Shown piece by piece: positions 44,653-53,954 of a stretch of DNA of 64,000 nucleotides. Position 1 is the first letter of the stretch; the number at the start of each line of letters is the position of its first letter. The stretch lies in assembly GCF_029714405.1 (NCBI RefSeq), contig NZ_CP121650.1:6019001-6083000 (forward strand), given 5' to 3'. Made by a program: the position numbers and the translations under genes. The notes beneath the pieces are model-generated. The model did no database searches, was not told where the DNA came from, and was given only the letters and a program-made list of their open reading frames with translations. The stretch is from Bradyrhizobium sp. CB82. GTDB taxonomy: Bacteria > Pseudomonadota > Alphaproteobacteria > Rhizobiales > Xanthobacteraceae.

Positions 44653-45435
44653 TCATTCCGGCAGCGCTGTGCCGATTCGCGCCGGGGGATCGCCGCTCTC
44701 GTCCTTCAGTGCCACGCCGGTGACCCCACGCAACAGGCCCGCACGGACCAGCCAGGCTATCTTGTTGGCCGCCTCGCTGTAGCTGAGACCGGCCCGATGG
44801 ATGTTGGAGACGCAGTTGCGCTCGGCATCGGTACGGCCGGGCCTGGGCGCAAAGGTCAGGTAGGCCCCGAGGCTGTCGGGGGCCGACAGTCCCGGCCGCT
44901 CGCCGATCAGCATCACGACCATGCGCGCCCCCAGAATGGTACCGATCTCGTCGCCCAGCGCGACGCGGGCGCCTGAGGCGACAATGATCTGGCCAATTGC
45001 GACAGGCGCAGGTTCAGCGAGGCGCGACAGCAGCGCGCGCAGCAGCCCGACTGCATGCGCATGCACCGCCGTCGGAGACAATCCGTCGCCGATCACGATC
45101 GCAAGCCGGCCGGGGTCTGCAGCGCGCGCCGCGAGATGATCGGCGCAAGCCGGCTCGAGCTGACGTCCGAGGTCCGGCCGCCGCAGATAGTCGCCACGAT
45201 CGGCGGCGCGGCTCCTCGCCGCAAGGATGGGAACGCCGAATTCGCCGACCTCGGCGATCATCCGCTCGGCATCGAAGGCGGCATGGACGGCGTCGCGGGC
45301 GCGCGCATGATCGAGCGTGAAGTCGAGCAGCGGTTTGGTCGGCAAGCTCGCCCCGCTGCGTCCGAGAGCGACGCGCGCGGGTGTCAGCATCCGCAGGTCC
45401 AGGGTCGGGCGGCTCGGGACGGATGGGCTAGACAT
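44653..45435 (-). CDS. eutC: Ethanolamine ammonia-lyase small subunit
   Basis: A 260-residue EutC with [17 protein letters not shown] near the start, [15 protein letters not shown] in the centre and [18 protein letters not shown] towards the C-terminus, all typical. With EutB it forms the adenosylcobalamin-dependent lyase that turns ethanolamine into acetaldehyde and ammonia. It starts six bases after the hpnP stop rather than after eutB, which is unusual. No microcompartment genes are nearby. Confidence 0.93.
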   Translation of the reverse strand: MSSPSVPSRPTLDLRMLTPARVALGRSGASLPTKPLLDFTLDHARARDAVHAAFDAERMIAEVGEFGVPILAARSRAADRGDYLRRPDLGRQLEPACADHLAARAADPGRLAIVIGDGLSPTAVHAHAVGLLRALLSRLAEPAPVAIGQIIVASGARVALGDEIGTILGARMVVMLIGERPGLSAPDSLGAYLTFAPRPGRTDAERNCVSNIHRAGLSYSEAANKIAWLVRAGLLRGVTGVALKDESGDPPARIGTALPE

Positions 45436-45441
45436 GTCGCA

Positions 45442-47028
45442 TCATTCGGCGGGAACGGACGCCTCGCGCAGCCGCAGCGAGTAATTCGACGCGTTCTGCT
45501 GGCCGCTCGATGCCGCGCGCGCGAAAGTGATGAGATGATGCGCGATTATCGTGCAGCCGATCAGGCCTTCGAGATCGCCGCGCCTGATCCGGCCCAGCGC
45601 GAACTTCCAGAACACGCCTTTGTAGTCGCCGAGCACGCCGACCTTCCAGAAGATGTTGCGTAGCATGATCAGGCCACGCTTGATGTTGGGCCAGGTCTTC
45701 ATCTCCGGCGCGAGCGGCACCTTGATGCGATTGTCGTAGGTGTAGTCGCATTGATACTGGTAGCGCGCGTAGACCTTCTCGGGCTCGTAGGCGAGCTCCA
45801 TGCAGCGCTTCCAGGACGCAACGACCTCGTCATAGGGCAAGAGGAAGTTGACGTTGGAATCGCGCCCCTCGTCGTTGATCAATCGGCCCTCGCGCTCCAG
45901 CCTGTCCCACAGTGGCGTCTTCGGCAGCGCCTGCAACAGGTTGATCGTAAGCAGCGGAATCCGGGATTCCTCGACAAACTTGATGAGCGCGTCGGCGGTG
46001 CTCGGCTTGTCGGTGTCGAGCCCCATGATGATGCCGGAGACGACTTCCATGCCGTAGGAATTGATGGTGCGCACGCCCTCCATGATCGGGACCATCATGT
46101 TGTGGTCCTTGTGCATCGCGTGCAGCGCATCTGGATCGGGCGTCTCGATGCCGCAGAAGATGGTGATGAACATGGCCTCGCGCATCTTCTCGAGAATCTC
46201 GGGGCGTTTGGCGATGTTGAGTGTCGCCTCGCAGGCGAGCCGCATCACATAGCCGGTCTTCTTCTGCCACTCGATCAGGTGCGGCAACAGGTCCATAGCC
46301 GCCTTGCGGTTGCCGATGAAATTGTCGTCGACGAAATACACGGTGTCGGTCATGCCGCATTCACGCAGGCGGTCGAGCTCGGCGATGATCTGCCCCGGGG
46401 ACTTGATGCGCGGGTTGCGCCCGTAGAGGCCGGGGATGTCGCAGAACTCACACTGATAGGGACAGCCGCTGGAATACTGGATGCTGCCGAGAAAATATTT
46501 CTTCACCTCCGCAAGCTCGTAGGCGGGGATCGGAAACTCCGTCATCGGTACGCGGTCGCTGGTGGTCAGCACCACCTGCTGCGCCGGGCGCGCGGTGTCG
46601 CGCGACAGGATGGCGATCAGCTCATTGGTAGCGTCGCCGAGCTCGCCGACGTGGAGATAGTCGAAGGACGGATAGTAGTCCGGACAGGCGCTGACCGAGG
46701 GGCCGCCGAGCGCGACCGGCAGATCGTACTCATGGGCGCGGCGGCAGATGTCGTTCATCTGCTGGCGCTGGATGTGCATGCCGCTGACGAAAACCGCTTC
46801 CGCCCATTCGAACTCTTCCTTCGTCGTCGGACGCAGGTTCTCGTCGACGAATTTGACCTGCCATTCCTTCGGCAGATAGGCGCTGATCAGGAGTAGCCCC
46901 TGCGGCGGCATGAAGGCCTTGACGCCATCGGTCAGGGGATAGGCGTGTTCGAATGTGCCGAAAGATGATGTGTAGCGCGGAAAGACGCAGAGAATGTGCC
47001 GGACCGTTCCGTTGCTTTCAGCGCGCAT
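45442..47028 (-). CDS. hpnP: Hopanoid C-2 methylase HpnP (B12-binding radical SAM)
   Basis: A 528-residue class B radical SAM methylase. Residues about 1-170 form the cobalamin-binding domain (FPRYTSSFGTFEHAYP, GGPSVSACPDYYP); C189-x3-C193-x2-C196 (CPYQCEFCDIPGLYGRNP) binds the cluster. HpnP adds the methyl group at C-2 of the hopanoid A ring; 2-methylhopanoids are geological biomarkers. It lies between eutB (174 bases upstream) and eutC (6 bases downstream). In Rhodopseudomonas hpnP is known to respond to EcfG; only a degenerate match is visible upstream here. Confidence 0.9.
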   Translation of the reverse strand: MRAESNGTVRHILCVFPRYTSSFGTFEHAYPLTDGVKAFMPPQGLLLISAYLPKEWQVKFVDENLRPTTKEEFEWAEAVFVSGMHIQRQQMNDICRRAHEYDLPVALGGPSVSACPDYYPSFDYLHVGELGDATNELIAILSRDTARPAQQVVLTTSDRVPMTEFPIPAYELAEVKKYFLGSIQYSSGCPYQCEFCDIPGLYGRNPRIKSPGQIIAELDRLRECGMTDTVYFVDDNFIGNRKAAMDLLPHLIEWQKKTGYVMRLACEATLNIAKRPEILEKMREAMFITIFCGIETPDPDALHAMHKDHNMMVPIMEGVRTINSYGMEVVSGIIMGLDTDKPSTADALIKFVEESRIPLLTINLLQALPKTPLWDRLEREGRLINDEGRDSNVNFLLPYDEVVASWKRCMELAYEPEKVYARYQYQCDYTYDNRIKVPLAPEMKTWPNIKRGLIMLRNIFWKVGVLGDYKGVFWKFALGRIRRGDLEGLIGCTIIAHHLITFARAASSGQQNASNYSLRLREASVPAE

Positions 47029-47201
47029 CGAACTTCCCCCAACGACCTTCTACAAACAGCAGAATAGACACAGAGACACATAACCTAACGCTGGGCCCGA
47101 AATTCCTCAATATTGTGGCATGGGCCTAATTCATGAGACGCAGCAATGGTTTCCTCGGTTCACGCTGATTGTCCGGGGATCCCGCGAAATTCCCCCCGGC
47201 T

Positions 47202-48584
47202 TCAGGCAATCAGGCGTGAGGCAAAATCGGGTAGCAGCCCCGCATCGCGAGCAAGTCGGAAATCAGCACCTACGATCCCGCTCTTCGCCAGCCAGTCGTC
47301 GAACTCCGGCGCACGGTGCAGGCCGAAGACGTCGCGGATATAGAGCGCATCGTGGAAGGAGGTCGACTGATAATTCAGCATGACGTCGTCGGCGCCCGGC
47401 ACCCCCATGATGAAGGTGACGCCGGCAGCAGCGAGCAGCGTCAGGAGATTGTCCATGTCGTCCTGGTCCGCCTCGGCATGGTTGGTGTAGCAGATGTCGA
47501 CCCCGAGCGGCAGGCCGAGCAGCTTGCCGCAGAAATGATCCTCGAGCCCGGCGCGGATGATCTCCTTGCCGTCATAGAGATATTCCGGGCCGATGAAGCC
47601 GACCACGCTGTTGACCAGCAGGGGTTGATAGGCGCGGGCGACCGCATAGGCGCGCGCCTCGCAGGTCTGTTGGTCGACGCCGTGGTGGGCGTTGGCCGAG
47701 AGTGCCGAGCCCTGGCCGGTCTCGAAATACATCACGTTCTGCCCGACCGTGCCGCGCCCCAGCGACAACCCGGCCTCGTTCGCTTCCAGTAGCAAAGCGA
47801 GATCGATGCCGAAGCTGCGGTTGGCAGCCTCAGTCCCGGCGACCGACTGGAACACGAGGTCGACCGGCACGCCCTGCCCGATCAGCGATAGCGTCGTGGT
47901 CACATGGGTGAGCACACAGCCCTGGGTCGGGATGTTGAGCCGCGCGATGATCTCGTCCAGCAACCGCAGCAACCGGCCGATGGTCGCGGGGTCGTCGCTC
48001 GCCGGGTTGATGCCGATGCAGGCATCGCCCGCGCCGAGCAGGATGCCGTCGAGGATCGAGGCGGTGATGCCCTTGGCGTCGTCGAGGGGATGGTTGGGCT
48101 GGAGCCGCGTGCTCATCCGCCCCTTGCACCCGATGGTGTTGCGGAACGACGTGATCACCTCACATTTGCGCGCCCCCAGGATCAGATCCTGGTTGCGCAT
48201 CAGCTTCGACACCGCCGCCGCCATCTCCGGCGTGATGCCGCGGGACAGCTTTCGCAAACCTTCCGTCGTCGCGGCGTCCGACAACAGCCAGTCGCGGAAG
48301 CCGCCGACGGTCAGCGCGGCCACCGGCGCGAAGGCCTTTGCATCGTGCGTATCGATGACGAGGCGCGTGACCTCGTCGGCCTCATAGGGGATCACTGCCT
48401 CCTGGAGGAATTGGCTGAGCGGAACGTCGGCGAGCGCCATCCGCGCCGCGATCATCTCTTCGGCGCTGCCGGCCGCGATTCCGGCCAGCCGGTCGCCCGA
48501 GCGCGGCGGGGTTGCCTTGGCCAGGAGGTCGCGCAGATCGGCGAAAACATAGCCCGTCGCATCGATGGTATGGCGGTAGACCAA
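47202..48584 (-). CDS. eutB: Ethanolamine ammonia-lyase large subunit
   Basis: A 460-residue TIM-barrel catalytic subunit. Motifs include CKGRMSTRLQPNHPLDD, DGILLGAGDACIGINPASD and ICYTNHAEADQDDMDN, all typical of EutB. I set the start at TTG 48584: it gives the family N-terminus (VYRHTIDATGYVFADL), and GGAGG lies five bases upstream. The longer frame from 48695 has no such support. The product needs adenosylcobalamin. Confidence 0.92.
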   Translation of the reverse strand: MVYRHTIDATGYVFADLRDLLAKATPPRSGDRLAGIAAGSAEEMIAARMALADVPLSQFLQEAVIPYEADEVTRLVIDTHDAKAFAPVAALTVGGFRDWLLSDAATTEGLRKLSRGITPEMAAAVSKLMRNQDLILGARKCEVITSFRNTIGCKGRMSTRLQPNHPLDDAKGITASILDGILLGAGDACIGINPASDDPATIGRLLRLLDEIIARLNIPTQGCVLTHVTTTLSLIGQGVPVDLVFQSVAGTEAANRSFGIDLALLLEANEAGLSLGRGTVGQNVMYFETGQGSALSANAHHGVDQQTCEARAYAVARAYQPLLVNSVVGFIGPEYLYDGKEIIRAGLEDHFCGKLLGLPLGVDICYTNHAEADQDDMDNLLTLLAAAGVTFIMGVPGADDVMLNYQSTSFHDALYIRDVFGLHRAPEFDDWLAKSGIVGADFRLARDAGLLPDFASRLIA

Positions 48585-48893
48585 ACGTCCCTCCTGCGTC
48601 AGTCGGCCAATGGCCGAGGCAGAACCAATCCAGCTCCGAGGTGTACGTGTCTCGCGGCGCTGGCGCACGCTCATCTTCGCAGCATGGCATGCCAATCCCG
48701 GAAGGCGCCTTGGCGAAAACCGAAAGCCCCACCAAGAGACTGATATTCCTTATATTTTCCACGACCAAGGGTCTGAGGTGCTACCCTGGCGTGTTAACGA
48801 TGCATCCACCTTCATTCTGCATAGTTTTGTATCAATTTTACCGTCCGCGCTCACCGGCCGCACGTAAAAGGCCAATCGGACCCCTGGAAAGCC
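48585..48893. other. Intergenic region between eutB and the chemoreceptor gene
   Basis: About 310 bases separating divergent genes, with an AT-rich block (48740-48840) that should contain both promoters. I looked for a cobalamin riboswitch for eutB and saw no B12-box-like sequence. No gene is supported here. Confidence 0.5.
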
Positions 48894-50633
48894 ATGACAA
48901 CTGACCGAACTGGGAATGCCGCCGGCCCGGCAGGCCGCTTCACGCTTGCCATCAGGCTCTATTCGATCTTTGCGCTGTTCGCGCTGCTCACTGCAGGGAT
49001 CGCGGTGCTGTCGGACTACAACAGCCGCCGCAGCGCCGAGCTCACGATCGCGATCGAGACCGCGAATGCGGCGGCGCTGAACGTCGAGCGCGTCAACTCG
49101 CTGGTCTACGCCGTGGTGATGGAATCCCGCGGCGTCTACATGTCGACCGACCCGGCGGTGGTGAAGAAATTCGGCGAGGGCCTTCTCAAGTTCAACGCGC
49201 AGATCCTCGAGGTGGTCAGGCGCTGGGAGACCATCGTCAAGGCCGACGATTCCGAGCAGTTCGCGACCTTCAAGAAGCGCATCGAGCAGTTCGTCGAGTT
49301 CCGAAAGGAGCTGGTGCGGCGCGCCAACGAGGTCAGTCCTGCCGCGGGCCGCGAATGGGGCGACAACGACGCCAACCGCAGCGTCCGTTCGGCGCTGAAC
49401 AAGGATCTCGAGGCGCTGTCGAAGGTCTATGCCGAGCGCGCCAAGCAGATTACGGAGGAGACCGAGACCAATCGCACACTTTCCTTCGTGCTGACGTGCC
49501 TCGGCGGCGTCGCGCTGGCGCTCGTCGTGATCGGCATCGTCATCATCGCGCGCTCGATCGCCCGTCCGCTCTCGACGATCACCGCGACCATCAAGCAGGT
49601 CGCCGACGGCGAAGAGAACGTCGTGGTGCCGCATACCGAGCGCGCCGACGAGATCGGCGCGCTGGCACGCGCGATCCGGATCTTCCAGGAAGCGATGGAC
49701 CGCAACCGCAAACTGGCCTCGCAGGTCTCGCACGACTCCGCCGCACGCGACGAGCGCACCCGCCATATCGAGACCTCGGTCGAGGCCTTCCGCGAAGCGA
49801 TCGGCGCGGTCATGCGGGGCCTTGCCGACAGTGCGTCGGCGATGCGCGAGACGGCGCAGACCATCACCCGCGTCACCGCGGATGCCAACGCGCGCGCCGG
49901 CACGGCGGCGAGCGCCACCGAGCAGGCCTCGCAGAACGTCACGGCGGTGGCGGGAGCGGCGGAAGAGCTGTCGGCATCCGTCGAGGAGATCGGCCGTCAG
50001 GTGCGGCAATCGGCGAGCGCCGTCGAGCAGACCGGCCAGCGCACCGAGAAATCGATCTCCGAGATCGAGAGCCTGGCTGCCGCCACGCAGCGCATCGACG
50101 GCGTGCTCAATCTGATCCAGGCGATCGCCGAACAGACCAATTTGCTGGCGCTCAACGCCACCATCGAGGCGGCGCGCGCCGGCGATGCCGGCCGCGGCTT
50201 TGCCGTCGTCGCCCATGAGGTCAAGGCGCTTGCCGGGCAGACGGCGAAGGCCACCGCCGAGATCAGTGAGAACGTCGGCATGATCCAGTCCTCGACCCGC
50301 ACCGCGGTCGAGGCCGTGCGCGAGATCGGCGGCGCGGTGCGCGAGATCAACGACGTCACCTCGGCCATCGCAGGTGCCATCGGCCAGCAGGACTCCGCCA
50401 CCCGCGAAATCTCCGCCAACGCGCAGTCCGCTGCACAAGGCAACGAGACGCTGGTCGCCAACATCACCTCGCTCCGCGACGCCATCGGCGAGACGGACAC
50501 GGCAGCAACCTCCGTGCTGACTGCGGCGAGCAGCCTGACCGCGACGGCCGAAACGCTGTCGCGCGAGGTGGAAAAGTTCTTCCAGAATTTGCGCTCGGGA
50601 CCCGCTGAGCGCCACACCGCCAAGGCGAGCTAG
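48894..50633 (+). CDS. Methyl-accepting chemotaxis protein
   Basis: A 579-residue chemoreceptor: membrane helix 1 about residues 18-41, a periplasmic four-helix sensor (about 42-195), helix 2 about 196-217, HAMP domain ([20 protein letters not shown]) and the cytoplasmic signalling domain with the conserved hairpin tip ([19 protein letters not shown]). The ligand is unknown. The gene is divergent from eutB, but ethanolamine sensing is only a guess. No pentapeptide CheR tether is seen at the end. Confidence 0.93.
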   Translation: MTTDRTGNAAGPAGRFTLAIRLYSIFALFALLTAGIAVLSDYNSRRSAELTIAIETANAAALNVERVNSLVYAVVMESRGVYMSTDPAVVKKFGEGLLKFNAQILEVVRRWETIVKADDSEQFATFKKRIEQFVEFRKELVRRANEVSPAAGREWGDNDANRSVRSALNKDLEALSKVYAERAKQITEETETNRTLSFVLTCLGGVALALVVIGIVIIARSIARPLSTITATIKQVADGEENVVVPHTERADEIGALARAIRIFQEAMDRNRKLASQVSHDSAARDERTRHIETSVEAFREAIGAVMRGLADSASAMRETAQTITRVTADANARAGTAASATEQASQNVTAVAGAAEELSASVEEIGRQVRQSASAVEQTGQRTEKSISEIESLAAATQRIDGVLNLIQAIAEQTNLLALNATIEAARAGDAGRGFAVVAHEVKALAGQTAKATAEISENVGMIQSSTRTAVEAVREIGGAVREINDVTSAIAGAIGQQDSATREISANAQSAAQGNETLVANITSLRDAIGETDTAATSVLTAASSLTATAETLSREVEKFFQNLRSGPAERHTAKAS

Positions 50634-50667
50634 CCCCTTCGCCCGCACCGCCTGCGGCTGGCGCACG

Positions 50668-50892
50668 TCATTCGGCGCCGCGCCAGGAGCCCTTGTAGGA
50701 CCGCCGCAAAAGCGCGAACAGACTTCCGCCCGTCGCAGCCCCCAGCAGATAGACGACGACTGCGAGCAGAGCGAGCGGCAGGCTGAGGTTCACCCTGACG
50801 AACGAGATCGTCACGGTCTCGAAATTCTGCGCGGCGAACACCACGATCGCAACCGCGAACAGGATGATGATGGCGAGATAGACCCAACGCAT
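50668..50892 (-). CDS. LapA-domain small membrane protein
   Basis: A 74-residue protein with two membrane helices (about residues 4-22 and 40-62) separated by the NFETVTISF-VNLSLPLALL segment that marks LapA/DUF1049 proteins. Family members are linked to lipopolysaccharide assembly. Start ATG 50892 follows GGGAG; longer frames run into the upstream region. Confidence 0.8.
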   Translation of the reverse strand: MRWVYLAIIILFAVAIVVFAAQNFETVTISFVRVNLSLPLALLAVVVYLLGAATGGSLFALLRRSYKGSWRGAE

Positions 50893-50959
50893 GAAGCACT
50901 CCCATTCGACCGCGCGGGACCATGGCGCGGTCAAACCGCGACTAAAATCAGCCCTCGCC

Positions 50960-51535
50960 TTAAGTGCTGCGCCGCAGGCTGAAGCCGAGGCTCAGCCAGC
51001 CCGTGCCGGCAAAGATCAGGTCGATGCCGAGGAACAGGCCGAGGATGTAGACGCTGTTGACCGGCCAGCGCGCCAGGATCAGCAGGCCGAGCAACAGCGT
51101 GATGACGGCCGAGAGCGCGACCCAGATCCAGGGGCTCTCCCGCTTCATGCTGAAGGCGAGAAACAGCCTGACGACGCCGGACGCGATCAGCGAGGCACCG
51201 AGGAACAGGGTCAACAGCACCGCGGCAAACAGCGGGTTCTCGAAGGTCAGAAAGCCCGCGATGACGTAGAGCACGCCGAGCAGCGCCCAGATCAGGAACT
51301 TGCCCCAGCTCTTCATTTGGAACGCGCCAATGACTTCGGTCACGCCGGCCACGATCATCATCGCGCCGACCACGAGCACGCTCGCCACCGTCGCCATCAC
51401 CACGCTGCCGAGTGCAATGAAGCCGGCAATGAGGTAGACGACGCCGAGCGCGACGATCCAGCCCCATTTCGGGCGCAACGCCGCGATTCCGGAGCCCAAG
51501 CCTAGACTGTGAGACATATCCGAAGCAGTTGTCAT
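50960..51535 (-). CDS. HdeD/DUF308 family membrane protein
   Basis: A 191-residue protein with six hydrophobic helices in three repeats of the DUF308/HdeD type (GVVYLIAGFIALGS, GVLYVIAGFLTFENP). HdeD in enterobacteria is tied to acid resistance; here that role is only by family. Start ATG 51535, preceded by GGAGTGG. It lies 67 bases upstream of the LapA-domain gene on the same strand. Confidence 0.85.
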   Translation of the reverse strand: MTTASDMSHSLGLGSGIAALRPKWGWIVALGVVYLIAGFIALGSVVMATVASVLVVGAMMIVAGVTEVIGAFQMKSWGKFLIWALLGVLYVIAGFLTFENPLFAAVLLTLFLGASLIASGVVRLFLAFSMKRESPWIWVALSAVITLLLGLLILARWPVNSVYILGLFLGIDLIFAGTGWLSLGFSLRRST

Positions 51536-51664
51536 GACGGCCACTCCTACATGCGAACCCCCACGGCACACGTCAGGATAGCACGGGCCCAGCGGGGGCG
51601 ACAGCCAGAAGACCAGCCATCGTCAGCGCCGCCATTGATTCAGGTCAAGACCGCAAAGCCCACC

Positions 51665-53188
51665 TCACGCGCGCGACCGCTCCATGTCGAGCTCGGCCTC
51701 CAGGCTGTCGAGATCGCGATAAATTGAAGCGACCGCCAGCACGCGGCCGCCTTTCCGGTACCGGAGCAGACAGTCCTTGCCCGGGATGCTGCCGTCGATC
51801 GTGATGTCATCCCAGCCTTCGGCGTGGCCGACATAGTTGATCGGGACGTCATAGTGCTGGCTCCAGAAGAACGGAACGGCGTCGTAGCGTTCGCGCCGGC
51901 CCAGCATGTTGCGCGCCGCGGCCTGCCCCTGCCGCTCGGCAACCACCCAGTGTTCGACACGGATGTTGGCTTGCGAATGCGGATCCGGCCAGCGCGCGAT
52001 GTCGCCGGCCGCAAAGATGCCGGGCGCGCTGGTTTCGAGGTAAGCATCGACCATCACGCCGCGATCGATCGCAAGCCCAGCCCGCTCGGCCAGTTCGAGG
52101 CGTGGCTTGACGCCGATGCCGACCACCACGAGGTCCGCCTCGATCACGCCACCACTTTTCAGGTGCGCGCGGTGGCCGTCGAGCTTCTCCACGGTGTCCT
52201 TGAGGTGGAAACGAACGCCGTTCTCTTCATGAAGCGCGCGGACGAAATCGCCCATCTCGGCTCCGAGGATGCGCTCCATCGGCCGCTCCTCTGGTGCGAC
52301 CACATGAACCTCGAGCTTGCGCGCACGCAAGGAGGCGGCGACCTCGAGGCCAATGAAGCTCGCCCCGATCACCAACGCGCGTTTGGCGCGGCCGGCCGCC
52401 GTGATGATGGCACGGCTGTCGGCGACCGATCGCAGGGTATGGACATGCGCCTGCTCGCTACCTGGAATTTTCAACTTCACGGGCTCCGCGCCGGTCGCCA
52501 GCAGCAGGCGGTCGAAGGGCACCTTGTCGCCGTTGCCCAACGTCACCTGGCGCTGTTTCGCATCGAGCGCGGCGACGGAGGTGTCGAGCCTGAGATCGAT
52601 GCCTGCGTCTGGGTAATAGTCCTCCGGCCGCAGCGGCAGCCAATCTTCCGGCGCATTGCCTGCCAGATAGTCCTTGGACAGGTTTGGCCGGTCGACGGGC
52701 AAGGCACTGTCGTTGCTGAGCATGGTGATGCTGCCGGCAAATCCTTCGCGGCGGAGCATTTCAGCCGCCGCAAATCCCGCCGCGCCGCCACCAACGATGA
52801 CGAACCGGTCCGGCGTCGGCGCCGAGCGGTGTGGCGCGGCCTGTGGTGGCGCCTCGCGCTTGCGGCGCACGACGATCTTGTTCTTCTCGCGTTCGACCTC
52901 CCAAACCGCCAGCGGATTCAGCGCGGGCGCTGCGACCGCCTCGCCGGTGCGCAGCGAGAAGCAGGCGTGATGCCAGGGACATCGGATGGTGTCGTCGACT
53001 ACGAGCCCTTCGGCGAGCGGACCATGATAGTGCGTGCAAGCCGGCTCGATCGCCGCGACCTCGGCGCCGAGTTGCACCAGAAGAACGTCCTCGTCACCGA
53101 CATGGCCGAGCAGCTTGCCGTCCTTGAAATCAGCGAGGTTCACGCCCTTGCTCAGATCGGGTCCGCTCGGCTTCTTCTCATCGCTCAT
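51665..53188 (-). CDS. Rieske [2Fe-2S] - FAD-dependent oxidoreductase (AIF-like)
   Basis: A 507-residue fusion. N-terminal Rieske domain: C51-x-H53 and C70-x2-H73 ligate the [2Fe-2S] cluster. From about residue 125 an FAD/NAD reductase follows (FVIVGGGAAGFAAAEML, with a second nucleotide-binding motif ALVIGASFIGLEVAASL). It likely passes electrons from NAD(P)H to the Rieske cluster or a partner oxygenase; no oxygenase gene is nearby. ATG 53188 with GGGAGA upstream is chosen, since the longer frame overlaps folE. It follows folE by 25 bases. Confidence 0.9.
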   Translation of the reverse strand: MSDEKKPSGPDLSKGVNLADFKDGKLLGHVGDEDVLLVQLGAEVAAIEPACTHYHGPLAEGLVVDDTIRCPWHHACFSLRTGEAVAAPALNPLAVWEVEREKNKIVVRRKREAPPQAAPHRSAPTPDRFVIVGGGAAGFAAAEMLRREGFAGSITMLSNDSALPVDRPNLSKDYLAGNAPEDWLPLRPEDYYPDAGIDLRLDTSVAALDAKQRQVTLGNGDKVPFDRLLLATGAEPVKLKIPGSEQAHVHTLRSVADSRAIITAAGRAKRALVIGASFIGLEVAASLRARKLEVHVVAPEERPMERILGAEMGDFVRALHEENGVRFHLKDTVEKLDGHRAHLKSGGVIEADLVVVGIGVKPRLELAERAGLAIDRGVMVDAYLETSAPGIFAAGDIARWPDPHSQANIRVEHWVVAERQGQAAARNMLGRRERYDAVPFFWSQHYDVPINYVGHAEGWDDITIDGSIPGKDCLLRYRKGGRVLAVASIYRDLDSLEAELDMERSRA

Positions 53189-53213
53189 GCGCCGTCTCCC
53201 ATGGCTTTGGGTT

Positions 53214-53840
53214 TCAATCGTCGGAGTTGGCGAGGCCAAGCAGCTCCTGTCGCGTCAACGCGTTGTCACGAAACACGCCGAGCATCCGGCTGGTCACGAG
53301 ATCGGTGCCCGGCTTGTGGGCGCCGCGCGTGGTCATGCAGTGATGCGTCGCCTTGATGATCACGCCGACGCCTTGTGGCTTGAGCACGTCATTGATCGAG
53401 TTGGCGATCTGCGCCGTCATCTTTTCCTGGATCTGGAGGCGCTTGGCATAGATGTCGACCACCCGCGCGAGCTTGGAAATGCCGACGACGCGTCCCTCCG
53501 GGATGTAGGCCACCCAGGCACGCCCGACGATCGGCGCCATGTGGTGCTCGCAATGGCTCTCGAAGCGAACGCCACGCAGCACGATCATCTCGTCATAACC
53601 CTCGATCTCCTCAAAAGTCTTTTGCAGGATTTCGGTCGGGTCCTGCGTGTAGCCGGAGAAAAATTCCCGGAACGCGCGTGCCACCCGGTCCGGCGTCTCG
53701 CGCAGCCCGTCGCGTGCGGGATCATCGCCTGCCCAGCGGATCATGGTACGCACGGCGTCCTCGACCTCCGCCTGGCTTGGCATGCCCGTCGGCGCTTGCG
53801 CGTGTGCAACGCGTTCCAGCCGTCGCGCCTGTCGTTCCAT
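53214..53840 (-). CDS. folE: GTP cyclohydrolase I (type IA)
   Basis: A 208-residue FolE. Zinc ligands C97, H100 (CEHH) and C168 (THHC) are all present, with the GTP-binding segment [20 protein letters not shown]. It starts pterin (tetrahydrofolate) synthesis by making dihydroneopterin triphosphate. ATG 53840 has GGGGAGGAG upstream, a strong RBS. Probable operon with the Rieske oxidoreductase. Confidence 0.95.
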   Translation of the reverse strand: MERQARRLERVAHAQAPTGMPSQAEVEDAVRTMIRWAGDDPARDGLRETPDRVARAFREFFSGYTQDPTEILQKTFEEIEGYDEMIVLRGVRFESHCEHHMAPIVGRAWVAYIPEGRVVGISKLARVVDIYAKRLQIQEKMTAQIANSINDVLKPQGVGVIIKATHHCMTTRGAHKPGTDLVTSRMLGVFRDNALTRQELLGLANSDD

Positions 53841-53954
53841 GTGAAACTCCTCCCCTGACCAGCCGCAACAATGCATTGCGGTACCAAGCTTGGACGGCTG
53901 CAGCGGAAAAAGGTTCCCGGAAGGAGGAAGATTCAGGACGGTTCGGAACCAAGC

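Noticed and set aside
48585..48893. Cobalamin riboswitch upstream of eutB
   Set aside because: No B12-box-like sequence found by eye.
48750..50666. 638-codon minus-strand open frame opposite the chemoreceptor
   Set aside because: Arg/Asp/Gly-rich shadow; the chemoreceptor has full domain structure.
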